Assembly: GCA_021018815.1 (NCBI GenBank)
Contig: JAITYX010000002.1
Coordinates: 14,766,342 to 14,830,341 of the forward strand
Direction: 5' to 3'
DNA length: 64,000 bases
From: Talinum fruticosum
Lineage: Eukaryota; Streptophyta; Magnoliopsida; Caryophyllales; Talinaceae
The notes below the pieces were generated by a model, which saw only the letters and a list, made by a program, of their open reading frames with translations, was not told the origin of the DNA and did no database searches. Positions 40,325 through 58,353 of the stretch are shown here, one piece after another. The position numbers and the translations under genes are program-made. Within the stretch, counting starts at the first letter, position 1; each line of letters begins with the position of its first letter.

Positions 40325-40948
40325 CTAATAAGCTTTCAAGCCGAGACCATGCTTACCACGAACACAGCCAGGCCTGGTGTAGATATGCGCAGATTTCTTT
40401 GATTTGGTCATTTTGGCGAATGCCCTTTTTCCCAGTTTCCTCATCCTCTGCCTCTCGAACCGATCTTTGACCTCCCACGGCACCAACTCATCATCAACAT
40501 CATACCCATCATCATCACTCTCCTCCTGCTCATCATCATCATCATCATGAATATTTCGAAGCCCATCATCGTAATAATCACGCCTATATACACCACAATC
40601 TAAATCTACCGCATAATTGCTAAAATTATGACCTCTAACATCGAAACTGTGACCTAAATCAACAACCCTATTGACCTCGTCAAATGTATGGGTCGGACTC
40701 GGAGGTGATCCCATCACGGCATCATCGTCGTCATCACGAGCATCAAGATCATACGTCGGCATCGGCCCCTCTTCTTCTTCTTCGTCTAGACCCTCTTCCG
40801 AAGAAGAAGAAGAGGACAGAGAATCAACCAGATCGATGATTTCCAAGTCGTATATGCTATCATCATCTTCGTAATCGGATTGATTGATGAATTCCCAGTT
40901 GCAGAACTCGTCCTGGGCAGCGATTGACACCAAAGATTGCTTCGCCAT
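40325..40948 (-). CDS. Intronless acidic plant protein of unknown function
   Basis: A single 207-codon ORF. Residues about 25-160 are dominated by Asp, Glu and Ser runs (SSSSSSEEG, EEEEEG, DDDDD, DDDDDEQEESDDD), typical of disordered nuclear proteins. The C-terminal 55 residues are the opposite: basic and ordered-looking, with ELVPWEVKDRFERQRMRKLG, KRAFAKM and a final HIYTRPGCVRGKHGLGL. This acidic-body, basic-tail layout looks familiar from uncharacterised plant proteins; I know no function. The start ATG is the first in the frame, and the frame is intact to the stop, in contrast to its neighbours. A role in chromatin or RNA binding would be a guess from charge alone. Confidence 0.75.
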   Translation of the reverse strand: MAKQSLVSIAAQDEFCNWEFINQSDYEDDDSIYDLEIIDLVDSLSSSSSSEEGLDEEEEEGPMPTYDLDARDDDDDAVMGSPPSPTHTFDEVNRVVDLGHSFDVRGHNFSNYAVDLDCGVYRRDYYDDGLRNIHDDDDDEQEESDDDGYDVDDELVPWEVKDRFERQRMRKLGKRAFAKMTKSKKSAHIYTRPGCVRGKHGLGLKAY

Positions 40949-42236
40949 TTGAGATTTCTTAGCTTCTGTGTTTCGTCTCCGTCACTCTTCAGAAGGGTTT
41001 CGTCTCTCTTTCGCTTTCTCTCTCTCTCTCTGTTTCTTGGGTTGGTTTATGGAGGAATTCAATTCAATTGAGTATTTCGAATTCGAATATATCTTTTGAA
41101 TTGTGCAAAGCAAGAAGCAACCGACGGTCACAAAAATAAAGGAAAATAAATAAAGAAGCAACTGCATCACACGTTCTTCATTTTTTGCGTGTTTGGACGA
41201 ATCTGATTGGTCCACGTGTATGGTTATAGCCAATTCTCATCTTTTATTGTACTACTCTGTAGCATATAATAAATTCTAATTTTCCTCCCATTCTTTTTTT
41301 TTACTCTACCATTAAAAAAATCTTCCACGAATATTCTCCAACCTATCAGTCCTTTTCTTTTTAAAAGAAAAATTATTTTTAGAGAAATTTTGTATTTTTA
41401 TTTATTTTATCGAACTATTTTTGATTCTTTAGTGGCCTTAAAAAATTTGAAAATAAGATAAGTATGAGAAAAACTACATGTCCATTTTTGCAAGGATTAT
41501 AATACTATGAGATATAGAGTACAATTTTAAAAATATATTTTTGTTAGAAAAACTCTACTTTTTATAAATAGATGGATATTTTTTTTACTGGATAATATAT
41601 ATATTTTTTCTCATCAAGGATAAGTATGTATAGTTACAAGGATAACAATTTTCAATATAAATTTCAATTTTGTAAGATGTAGATAGATCCAAATATAGAC
41701 GACTTTATTTCTATAAATATTTTCGTAAATAGATACTTACTAGTTTAATAAAATATATTAAAAAAGCAACAAATTGAGTATGATTTTAATTTTTCCTTTG
41801 TAAACCTTCAATTCTAATCTAAGTTATTTTATTTTCTAAGTTTAATTTTAAGAAAATAAAAAAAATAAGACATAAAGTTGATATAAATAGAAATCAAATT
41901 TAAATATTTTGTAATAAATAATTTATAGAACATTTGTCAATATTTTGTAATCATGATTAATTATTTTTCAGTGCTTTCACCATGTCAAAAAAAGTTTGGG
42001 TTAGCTTGGGAGGAGGCCAAAAAAATGGGTTGTGTGTGTCAAATGGTATAAGTTAACCATGAAATATAGGGAGATGTTAAACCCTTGTAAACCCCTGTGG
42101 CCCTACCCCCAAAATCTCCTTCAGCTTCCCCATTCCGATGGAGGAAGCTTAGCTAAACAAACACTCGAGTACATAGATTTGATGATCTGATGTTTCCATC
42201 AACAAACAACTGAGATTGATAAGAGCATCGAGTAAA
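40949..42236. other. Divergent intergenic region
   Basis: Shared upstream region of the minus-strand acidic protein gene and the plus-strand CRM gene. It is AT-rich, with a CT/GA tract near 41016-41031 just upstream of the acidic gene. I see no coding sequence. Confidence 0.6.
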
Positions 42237-45200
42237 ATGCTGGGCACCACAAGAAATCTCCGAAGAAATTCCCAATCCCTCAAAACCCTTTCATCTTTCC
42301 TCAACCAAAACCCTAAATCTGACCTTAGTCCTCCAAATTACGGTCTCTATCCTCTGAGAAAGCTTACATCCGATCGACCCATTTTGAGAATTCAACCAAA
42401 AGCTTCAATCACTGAGAGGTATTCGTGTTCGTGGGATTATGGGTCACCTGATTATGGAGGGCGGCGGTGGATGTCCACCTCGAGGCGGCCATCGATGAGG
42501 AGCAAAGTGGAGAGGAGGATGCAGAGAGAGTCGGGTAAAACCCTAAGGGAGATTCGCCGAGCCCAGAAGCTAAAGAAGAAGATTATGACTGAGGAGGAGC
42601 GCCTCATTTACAACCTTCGAAGGGTATTCTTGTTTTTTCCAGATATATTTCCCCTTTTGTGATCATTTGATAACTGCTTGTTAATTGTTAGTTCCCCTTT
42701 CTTCAGTTTCAGTTATTGATTGTCATATTAGCACTTAATGACGTTGGTTTTAGTGCTTGATATAAATCACCCTTCCTTGCATAATTTATTTGATTCTACA
42801 CTTTTTGTGTTTTGTCTGTCACCCTTTGATTCTTACAGAAATGCCCCCTTCAAAATCTGAATAGGTCTGCTCTGACTTTTATGATATTTTTCCTTAGCAT
42901 TTTGTGATGTTATATTGGTATTGCTTGTTTATTGTGCCTAATCCATTGATGTCGAAAGCTAAGTAATATAGTGGATTGACTTTTGAGCAATATCTTCTGT
43001 GTATCGAATTTAGTATATCAGTTCTATTGAACCTTAATCCTTCCAATCAGTCTCAAGCTTGTGGGTTGAGGTTATTACAGGCCACAAAGCATGTTACTTC
43101 TCAAGCTTTATGACCGATCATATTGTTTAAGATTCCAAAGTCAATAGGAAAGTGATGTTCAGTTCATAGGAGACCTTGGAGGTATCTGTCATCATTCTAT
43201 GGCAATTTTGCGCCATGATTGCTTCTTTGGCAGGTCCAGCTAAAGGTTAATGTGAAGGTGGCCTTTAGACCCTATCAGAACGAGTTTTTCTTTTCTCCCA
43301 TGTGTTGTGATTTGTAACTTCTTCCTGCCCAGCCTGCTGAAATTGTGATGTTGTGTGACAGTTTCATTTCTGGCCATAGTTTGGTGATATTTAAGCTACA
43401 TCTGTTTGTACGCCTGCAAATCCTGGTAGAAGTAGTGATGGAGTATAATTATTCATGCTGCAATTAGCAAGTAGAGCCATTTCACCTTTTGAAGTAGTAC
43501 CTGGTAATAATAGAAGGGATTGGGGCAAAGCTTATGTTCAACAGACTATAACACTTTTGCAAAAACAGCCTTCCCAAAAAGAACTGAAAGCACTGGTCAA
43601 TGGGATTGTTTGGCTCAAGTTCAAGCTGGTTTTATGCTTGGATAATAACTTTCTACTTGAGTAGGTTATTAAAAGGCGTACATGCTGTGCAGTATTACTT
43701 AATTGTATCAGCTTGATATGGCCTCGTGATGGGATCTTTTCTAATTGTACAGGCAAAGAAAAAAATAGCATTACTTTTGCAAAAGCTGAAGAAATACGAG
43801 CTGCCTGAGTTGCCTCCATCTAGGCATGACCCAGAGTTGTTAACACAGGAGCAGCTTCAGGCTTATAAGAAGATTGGCTTCAGAAACAAAAATTACGTGC
43901 CTGTTGGTGTCCGTGGAGTCTTTGGAGGAGTTGTTCAAAATATGCATCTTCACTGGAAGTTCCATGAGACTGTTCAAGTTTGTTGTGATAACTTCCCCAA
44001 GGAAAAGATCAAGGAAATGGCAACAATGCTTGCAAGGCTCAGTGGTGGTATTGTGATTAATATACATAATGTGAAAACCATCATTATGTTTCGGAGTCGG
44101 AACTACCGGCAACCTAAGAATTTAATTCCTGTCAACACTCTTACAAAAAGGAAGGTACGTGGAGTTAACCTGTCTCCTTTTTTCCCCTCCTGTTTTGCCA
44201 CTTTGTCACAGTATCACCTAGTAGCTTAGCCACTAGATTGATAGCTCATGGTTTGCACTTAACCTACTTTAGTCAACAACTTCTTTGTCAACGTGCTGGC
44301 TAAAGCGGGTTAGTGTGTAAGCAAAAAACTTATTTAAAAGCTCCTTGATAATGTCCTAAATGAGCACTCTTATCTTTCCATTGTGGAACTTGAATCAATC
44401 TCATTACAGTTATCAGAGTCTCAGTAATCTACCCTCAATTTCCATACTATCCATCCTGTCCTGCTGTCACTGTTGCTATTGACTTTTTGAGGTCAACTTA
44501 CACATGTTGACTGTAAATTTTAGATTTTCCGAAACGACAAAGTTGAAATTTTGTTCCATATTAGGGAAAAAAACCGACAGTGATATTATTTAAAAGAAAT
44601 ATTGGTCACAGATGCTTTTTGGAGATCTTAAAAAGTACACTGTGATGGAGGGAAGTTTTTCGTAGATCCGTTACATTGGCATATCGGACAAGTAATTAAT
44701 GCCTTGGTTTGCACATGCAGGCTCTTTTCAAAGCCAGATTCGAGCAAGCACTTGAATCTCAGAAGCTGAATATAAAGAAGATTGAGCAGCAGCTCCGCAA
44801 AAAGGCGTAAACCCTGATGATCCTGTTGCTATGGCCAGCCTCCACAAAGTAGCGTCGACATTCTTCAATGCAGTGGACAAGAAGGAAGGAAGCCCTTTCG
44901 TGTTGCATGGGGATGAGGAACCAGTGAAAGAGCCCCAGCGGAGATTAGAATTGTTGGAGCCTGCTGAGGATAGTGATCAAGAAGAGCTTGACAAATTTAT
45001 AGCTGAGATAGAGGATGCTGTTGATAAGGAATGGGCCGAAGAGGAGGCTGCAGAAAAAGAAGAGCTTGGAAAAATTAGATACTGGAACAAGGAAGAATCT
45101 GGTGAAAGATTCAAACCCGAGCATTACAGAGGTAGTGACTCTGATGACGAGATTCAAGGTGGAGCTCGAGGCTGGAAAGACAACCATCAAAGGCAAAGGA

Positions 45201-45765
45201 TTGCAGACAGTGAGGATGAAGATGATGTTTCTGAATCTGATGGAAGTGATTTATGGGAACTTAATCATGAGGATGGCACAAACGAAGATGAAAACCGTTC
45301 AACTGAACATCGTTATAAGCGCCCACCAGCTAAGGTTGAAAGATGGGATCCAGAGAGAACTAGAGGGTCTCCCGAAACCGAAACGTCGAGGGCTCTCATG
45401 CCCGATTTAGAGGAAAGACAGTGGAAGAAGAGTCTGACCTGGAAAAGACTTTCGATGCTCTTGATGACATAATGTTGCACTCTGACTCTGATGGAGAAGT
45501 GTCAAGACCACAAAGGAGTGCCAGGGATGATGAGGATGATTATGACCCATTTGGTGGGGAGAAAATCAATAAGGCAGATGATGTGGAACATTCTGAATTT
45601 GGTAGTGATGATTTTGATGAAGAAGATGAGGATTTAAGCGCTTTAAAAGGAGCTGATGATGACTACAGTGGCATCAGTGGAGTTTCATATTATCAATTTA
45701 AGGAAGAAGACAATGGAAAACAAGGGTCCAGAAAGCGCAAGGATGAAAATTGGGATAGTGATTAA
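42237..45765 (+). CDS. CRM-domain RNA-binding protein (At3g25440-like), 3 exons, two apparent frameshifts
   Basis: CRM-domain proteins bind RNA, and many promote group II intron splicing or ribosome assembly in plastids and mitochondria. Exons: 42237-42623, 43753-44154, 44721-45765, about 611 residues if two missing bases are allowed for. The N-terminus is Arg/Ser-rich and lacks acidic residues, as organelle transit peptides do. The CRM domain lies in exon 2 (about residues 150-245), with GVRGVFGG as its conserved loop and LHWKFHETV, LSGGIVI and IMFRSRNY around it. The long C-terminal tail is acidic (SDQEELDKFIAEIEDAVDKE, many Asp/Glu/Ser runs) and ends DENWDSD. The frame breaks at 44799-44805 (AAAAAGG before the VNPDDPVAM-like segment) and again between about 45355 and 45420, where translation passes from one frame to a second that reads on to the end. 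The upstream in-frame TTG at 42216 is not used as a start. Confidence 0.85.
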
Positions 45766-47277
45766 GCATGCAAATGTGAATTCATGTATGGGAGATCAGA
45801 AGAGGTTTTTGAGGAAGAAGTGTGCCTCATATTGCAAAGATCAATATAGTGAAGAAGCAAAATGGGTAAATTTGCCCCCCTCCAAATCCAAATTGAAGAT
45901 CTTTGAAGTAATCTACTCTGCATTTCAAATTTCGTTTTCTTTTTTTTTTTTTTTTTGGGGGGGTGGGGGAGGGGTTCGAAAACAGCTGGCTTCTAGAGTG
46001 AGAGTGAGGGGCAGAGAAATTTCCGATCAGATAGGTCTCCTGTGATGTTCTTGTGTATCAATTGATTTATATTTGTCACTGAAAATTTTCCAAGTTTCCA
46101 TCAAGGCTAGCTGCTGGCAGTATATTCATTACGCTTAATTGATAAAATAATTATGATTTGAATCTTGTAATAGTGCCTGTGAATTGAGATTCGTCTTTGT
46201 TGACCGGTGTGCTTTGTTAAATCTCTTTTCATAAGTACGCCTTATCCTTAAAAAAAGGTAATTACTTTGGTTATGTACAAATTTCAACTCGAACTTATTA
46301 GGGGAAGTTTATTATATTATAATTATAATTATAAGCAAATTGTCTGTAATTTTCCATAACTCCATTGAAAATCTTGTAACATCCTCTAGAAGCTACAGAA
46401 CTCAACTAACAAATTTGAAAAATTTTCGAAGGACTAGTGCACAAATTTGAAAGCATATCAAAGAAAGAAAGCAAAGATGTTATTGTAAGTGTCGCAAAAT
46501 TCACTCGAACACATCGCTTTTGAATTACAGGGATGTACACGTCCATTTACATTATTGTCATAAAAATGCCTCGTATGGGCTTGATCTGTCTGATCTACAT
46601 TTCACGTGCAAATTCTTCAAAATTTCCAATCTTTTCCCAATTCGCCATAAAAGTTGGAAATGAATGGTTTTTCCCAATCAATTTCCATGAAAATGAGAAA
46701 ATGGTTACAAATTTCAAGCAAATTACAGAAGCATATATTCCCAGAGGAAACTGGCTGATTGATTACATTGGAAATTAGGAATAGTAACGGGGAGAAGAAA
46801 AACAAAAAGAGAATATCAATAACCAATCTCATAGCAAAATGACAGTAACACTCAGAGATATCAAAACCCTAGTCCATCACAAAATTAAAAAGGTTGTAAA
46901 AAAAAAAAAGGGTTTAACAAGCAACCTGTAATATAAAGTTGTTTCTTTTACCTATGGCCAAGTCTAGTTTACCAAGAGCCATTTGGCCACTGTTGTCCAT
47001 GAACAACTAACATGAATTACAAAAAATCAAAATTCCCATGTTTATTACATCTCAATTCATCAACTACTAAATATAGGGGCAAAGTTGAAGACCAGAAAGG
47101 TGGTAATCACAAAGAAATTTCCTGAAGCATGTTCTTGTCAAATATCCTTACCTGTGGCTGCAGTGTGGATTCCTCGTAATATCCATACTTTGCCCGCATA
47201 TGTGAAAACTTGTCAATGAACAAAGCCACAGAACTAGATTGAGTTCCCAAATTATCTCGTTCTAGTTGATGCGTTGA
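45766..47277. other. Intergenic region between convergent genes
   Basis: 3' UTRs of the CRM gene (plus) and alpha-COP (minus). It contains a T-run of about 18 followed by G8TG5AG4 (about 45940-45975), which could form a G-quadruplex. No gene is supported. Confidence 0.6.
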
Positions 47278-52517
<5,240 letters not shown>

Positions 52518-53690
52518 TGTTCAAAAATCCCACGATCTCAATCTATGGTGAACAATCAAACCCTCCATCAATTCAATAACATAATAATTCGAACAAACCA
52601 AACAAATCCCTCCAATATACAAAACCCTATCAAGTATTCAAGCATAGTGTTCACCAATTCGCCACTAATCAAGACATTCTAAGCTCAGAAAAACAACCAT
52701 CACAACAAAATTCAATCGAAATGGGGGAATAACCTCACAAAGTAAAATGCTTTAAGCAGATCAAAGCAAAAGCACACACTAACAATTTAGTAGCTTAACT
52801 AAATGGAATCATTAAGGAAAACTGAAAAACAATAGATCGAAATGAATCGCAGCGCTATATGCGAAAAAAATTTGGGGCAAAAAAGGGATTAGGCTAGAAT
52901 TTTACCCTCAGATCTGATACTCGAAGATCAAATGAAGCCCGCTATTTGCATCAGAATCGCCAAATAAGCGAGAGAGAGAGAGAATGAAACCGAAGAGAGT
53001 GAGAGAGAGAGAGATGAGGATGTTTTTAGGAGAGAGAAAATCGGGAGGGAGGGTTTTTGTATTTTCTTTTTCAGTTCGTCTTCCGTAGATCTGCCCTCAT
53101 CATGGGAGAGACTCTGCGTTTAACTCTATTGAATGAATGGAATGCGATTCAGAAGACTTCGCTGATAGCCCTTTCCTATGTTTTTCTTTTATTAATTATA
53201 TTTTAGGTGGCCTCGTAAAAAATAAATAAAATTAATAACACGAAAAAAAATGCATTTTGGTCTTTAATACTTTAATTAACCAGAGCCAAACGTTCAGAAA
53301 TACAACACTCTTAATACTCTGTGTAAGTTTTTCTTAATTTTTAAGAGACAAATTCTTATACTAAAAAATAAATAAAAGTCACATTTTAGTAATTATTTAT
53401 AATTTAAAGGTAATATGATTGCCGTAAACTAATAATCATGATAACTCTTATAATCATTTTTTTTGTGCAGAAGAACTCTTATAATCATAAACATACATAT
53501 GGTGATATTTAATCTTTATCGTTAATATTTTAATTTTTTCAAATTAAAAACCTACTTTACAAATTTATAATATTTCGATAAATGCATATAAAATTAGATT
53601 TTTAGATCTTAGATATCAAAATCTTTATTAATGAAATCATAATTAAAAAGAAAAGTTATATTTAATAATTGTAAACAGTAGCCAAACCCC
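52518..53690. other. Alpha-COP leader and upstream region
   Basis: Contains the probable 5' UTR with an intron (donor near 52907, acceptor near 52540) and GA tracts (52970-53015), then AT-rich sequence. No gene is supported. Confidence 0.5.
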
Positions 53691-54340
53691 CCGCCCCCAA
53701 TCTCGCCTGTCGCCTCCATTATTTCCGGCAACCCCCTCCCCCAAACCTCACCTATAACCTCCATTTCTCCGGTAACACCCCTAAATCTCGCCTCTCACCT
53801 CCATTTTTTCCAGCGGTTGCTTGCCAAATTTTACTAGCATCCATTGATTTGTTTATTACCGGCGACACCCACTATTGGCAACAAACAACCAGATCCCGAC
53901 CTCTCCGCTCTTAAGTTGTTTCATTATTTCCGGCGAGTTTTCCGACAAAAAACAACCTCTCTTCCCATCGCCATCCTTAACCAACGGTGGTTTTAGTACC
54001 GAGCTAGGGCTATCGATTTACAATTTTTAATGGAAACCGACAAGTGACCGGTACGACGAAAAGATTCGAATCTATCTTGATGGACGACCATGCCATCAAG
54101 ACGTTAATGGCTGAAGAATGTCGGGACGTCGATGGAACAAACACGAAAATTTGGAGATCTCGTCGGAGATAAGGCTACGGAAGGAGGCGGCGTATCTCCA
54201 TTTTCACCGACCAGATTGAAATGGGGTGGAAATGAGTTCGCCGGAAAGAATGATGCTGGAAAAATCAGATGTCGCCTGCAAAAATGGAGCTTACGAATAA
54301 GTGGTTTATGGCGCTGGATGAATGGTGTTGGAGATTGATT
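53690..54340. other. GC-rich island with a short tandem array, no intact gene
   Basis: About 650 bases much richer in G and C than the flanks. It starts with about three imperfect copies of a 40-44 bp unit (CTCGCCTNTCRCCTCCATT followed by TCCGGYAAC) at about 53695-53816. Open frames are short and resemble nothing I know. It may be part of a decayed transposon or a captured gene fragment. Confidence 0.5.
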
Positions 54341-55766
54341 AAGCTTTCTCCTTTTTCTTTTTCTTTTTCTTTTTTATTTTTCTCTAAGCTTTGACTGAGT
54401 GGGATTTTAGATTCAAACATAAGCCTAAAAATTAAATTTGTTTCCATTTATTATAATTTTATAAATTAATCAAATAAATTTCTAACAAAAATTAATAATT
54501 GTAAATTTAAACGATTGAGATTGAATCGTGCTACGAGTACAATTCACATTGCGGGAGTCACTGTGGTCACTATTTTGCAGTAACCACTATATTTTTATAT
54601 TTTTAAAGTTTGACAAGTTTTTATGTACGGAGGAAGTAAAAGTTGGTGATTTCAAAATATTTTGGATCAATCAAATTAAACGTTTATACAATTATATAAT
54701 TTAGAGATAGAGTTGCTATATCAAATCTCTAATATCTTGTATAGATAAGAATATTAGGGCGAAGATTTGAATAAATTTATAAAAAGAAAGAAAGAAAAAT
54801 AACATAGAGACTTACTAAGTTTCATATGATATTTTTAAAAATTATTTATCATTTATTGAATTAAATATTATAGTGTAATATTTACAATTGTATAAATAGT
54901 ACCCCAATCGATATAAATAGAGGGGTTCCAGATACAAAATGAATAACAACTAAAAGTGTACGTTTTTCGGTGTTCAAAGCTCAAAGTAGAATAGATTTTA
55001 GACTCAAATTTTTCTTATATTGATTATCTTGATTTATTTACGTTATTTTTTTTATATATATCAAATAAAACAGGGAAAAAAGAAAAAGAAAATGAATAAG
55101 CTGAAAGTGAAATAGGAGATGAAAGTAGCTTGACATTGGGCTCTTCAATCTTACATCGGCCCACAAAGGTTAGAGCAAAAGTTAATTGGGCCCATTTTTT
55201 CAGCGTCTTCGCTTAGCTTAGAAACATGCAAAAAAAAAAAAAAAAAAAGGCCCAATTTCAATTTGGACTCTTTAGCGGAACAAAAATTATATGTTTTCTT
55301 TCCCTCTTTCCATCGTCCCTACTTATCTGAGAAACATGCACAAGAAATAATTTTTATCATACTTTTAAAAGTACGTACTTTCACATGTCATATAATAAAT
55401 TTATATTAAACATAATATATAATAAATATATTTAAGAAAAATATATACATTTGACAAGTTAGAGCGCATACTCATAGGAAAATATATACACCGATAACTT
55501 ATACTTTTATGTGCCACATCATTGTCAAAATACTTATAAAAATTCTCCTTACATTCCCTTTTGTCAAACCATTTTTTAACACATGTACTGGGAGTATAAA
55601 CTCCCATAATAGTATATAATATATGTATTTATGATCTTAATTGGAATGAAAAATTAGTAGAATAAATAAAAATTTAAATTATTTGTTGGAGGATTATTTT
55701 ATCACCGTCAAATTGTATAAGGTAACTAGACTACAATTTTATTACAATATTAATAACAATGAAATT
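54341..55766. other. AT-rich intergenic region
   Basis: No gene or clear repeat structure seen, apart from an A18 run near 55231-55248 and general AT-rich composition. Confidence 0.5.
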
Positions 55767-56392
55767 TGTAATAAGTAACTCGATTCGGGTATTTCCGGAC
55801 AGTTCAACTCAACCGACACGTCACCTGCCGACCGGGCCTAATCGGTTGGATAAAGGAGGAATCGGCCCAAGATAACCCTTAATGGGCCAGGTAAAAGCCC
55901 CAAAGCCCACTAGTGCTAGGGTTTCCTAAACCATGGTAAAGTACCGTTTTACCCCTTTAAAATCCTCTATAAATACTCATCATTTCCCAATCCCAAGGCA
56001 TGTTATGTTCATTTGGACAAGACATCTCATTCAAGGATAATCACTCAAGCTTCTAAGCTCTCAATTCCCATCTACGTTCATAACGTTCATCGGTGTTCAT
56101 CAGCACACATTCATCCCCGAGAACTTCCATCTTTGGAAAACTTCTCGACTCCCAAGGAATCCCCACGCACATCGAGGAAGATCTCCTCGATCCATTCAAA
56201 CTTAGTTCATTTCTAACTTGAGGCGTCGGAGGGCGTTCCCGGGATCCACCACCCGGGCTTCGCCTTTTGCGAGTTCAAGCGGTCGTCACTCGGACTCGGA
56301 TCGATCGTGCCACGTCCTCGGAACCGGAGCAGTAAATCCTTCCTCTCTCCGAATCATCATCCACATCATCAACTCGGATTTCTCCGGAAACA
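55767..56392 (+). repeat. Candidate 5' LTR
   Basis: Starts TGTAATAAG and ends GGAAACA, thus TG...CA, three bases before the primer-binding site. Contains a TATA box (55968-55975). The second LTR copy is not in the window, so the boundaries rest on the TG/CA ends and the primer-binding site only. Confidence 0.45.
55968..55975 (+). promoter_or_regulatory. LTR TATA box
   Basis: TATAAATA within the candidate LTR, in a GC-richer context and about 430 bases before the primer-binding site, as expected for a U3 promoter. Confidence 0.55.
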
Positions 56393-56395
56393 GTT

Positions 56396-56413
56396 TGGCG
56401 CCGTCCGTGGGGA
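56396..56413 (+). other. Primer-binding site (tRNA-Asp-like)
   Basis: TGGCGCCGTCCGTGGGGA starts three bases after the proposed LTR end. It matches the type of site found in plant Tat/Athila-group gypsy elements, complementary to the 3' end of a tRNA. Against the tRNA-Asp version I remember it differs at four of 18 positions. Confidence 0.65.
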
Positions 56414-56425
56414 GGAAGGTAGCAT

Positions 56426-58340
56426 ATGGTCGCCGGTGGCACTCGATCTCGATCCAAGATGACTCGTGACACGAACAACCCACCGAGTCCCACACCCTAA
56501 TCGCTCAATGCCTACGGGGGCCAATCCCGCGACGCTCCTCAAGCCGAGGATGCGGAATCGTCTCGGCGGTCTACCGGCAACCGCCACACCCAGCCAGGAG
56601 GAGTACGTCACCCTAGGGGCTCTCCGAACCTAATAGAGACCCTTAAAACAAGCTGTCGCACAGCAAGTGCAAGAACAAGTGCGAGCCACCATGGAACAGC
56701 GCAAGCCAATCATGCCCTTCCACTACGCCCGACTTATGGGTACGGCATAACCCCCAGGGAGGTCGGCTGTTGGCTACTTCTCGGGCGGGATGCCTTCCCA
56801 TGCAGCCCCGAACAACCAACCGAGGCACCAACCGCGCTTGCTCCTGAGCAGCCAAGTGTCCTCCCGACAAGGCGTCACGAAGAAGGCGATGCCCGAGGGG
56901 TTATCGAGGCGAAGAAAGCTCTCCGTAAAGCCAACGAGAATGTTGCGACTTCGCACACGGCCTCAACCACCTATGCTACCCACAGCGGGCGTTTTGCACG
57001 GTTCGACGATCATGGCGACGCCCTTGCCCCAAACACGGAGCGAAGGCCCTCAGGGAGCAGAAGGTCCGCCGATCTCCGCACGATCGGCTACACAAAGCCG
57101 CCATTCTCATCGAGCCCGCAATGCCCCAAGGCGCGACCAAAGCGGTCCGCCGCCCGAGAGCGGGAGCGATCAAGAGAAAGGCGTCATGAGCAATCAAATC
57201 GAAGGGTCCCGAGAAGTTGGAGAGGACCAGGCGCACTCCTCCTCGATCCGAGAGGAGGAAGAGTCCTTCCCTAGTGGAAGTTCCACGCCACCAACCCGCG
57301 TCGTCCCTATCTCCGGCTCCGATTCAAGGCCAACCCAGAATGCTTTCAACACTCCATTTTCGAAGAAGATCATGAATGCCCCCGAATGAAGAAGATAAAG
57401 GTTCCAAACATTGATCCATACAATGGCACAACCGATCCCGAAGATCACTTGGCGTACTACAAGTCCCACATGTACGTTCGGGACGGGGACGATGCAACCT
57501 ACTGCCGATTCTTCCTCGCTACACTAAAGGGAGTCGCGCAGAAATGGTTCAACAATCTTCCCCAAGGGAGCATTTCTTCCTTCGAAGAGTTATGCGAGAA
57601 GTTCGTCGTACAATTCATTGCGAGTTGCAAGCGTGAAGAAGACTAGCATCCACCTCTCTAAGATTAAGCGAGGGAGAAACGAGACCCTTAAGGACTATGT
57701 CCGAAGGTTTCATGGAGAGGTCGTCCTTATCTCCGACCTGCAAGACGAAGTCGCCTACACTGCCTTCCTTAACGGACTCGAAGCGGAAGATTCAAATTTT
57801 CCCTCGCTGAACAAAAGGTGTCCACCTTGGCGAAGCACTCCGAAAGGCGGCCGGCTTTATTCGAGGCCACGGAGATCCGTGCGGAGGAAGGAGATGAGGT
57901 CGGAAAGAAAGGAGGAGATGGAAAATTTAATCCTCGAAATGAAGTTGACCACCGCTTCAACACCGACCCCCGAGTATTTTGATGGAGATCAAAGGGCACC
58001 CCATGCTCAAAAAACCACCTCCCATGTCCACTCCTGCGAAGCGCGAGCTTCCAACAAATATTGCAAATTTCATGAACAAACCAGGACACAACACTACGAG
58101 TGTCGCGCGTTAAAGAAGGCGCTTGGGAGGCTGGCGGATAACGGGCAAATTGATCGCTTCCTCAAAAAGATACTCATGGAGCGCAAGGAGGTTGTTCAAG
58201 GCGAGGCTTATGAGCACTATGATGATGACGATGCTACTAAGATTGTAGCCACCATCGCTGGGGATTTGCGGGGGCACGACCCTCTCTTCTTGGAAGGCTC
58301 ACCTCGGGAGCGTTCAACAAGTCCCGATCACCGGCTAGCC
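56426..58340 (+). pseudogene. gag: Retrotransposon gag polyprotein, frame interrupted
   Basis: The frame opens at ATG 56426 (MVAGGTRSRSKMTRD) but is broken several times by single-base shifts. The conserved retrotransposon gag core lies at 57386-57646 (PYNGTTDPEDHLAYY, GVAQKWFNNLP, SFEELCEKFVVQF) and continues in another frame from about 57630 (HLSKIKRGRNETLKDYVRRF). A C-terminal part reads YCKFHEQTRTQHYECRALK, as in many plant gypsy gag proteins just before the protease. At least one of the shifts is a gain of a base, so true decay is likely here in addition to any assembly errors. Confidence 0.8.
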
Positions 58341-58353
58341 TCCACCTCCGAAG

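Noticed and set aside
43455..43664. ORF in intron 1 of the CRM gene
   Set aside because: It uses no recognisable domain, and the flanking exons join in phase without it.
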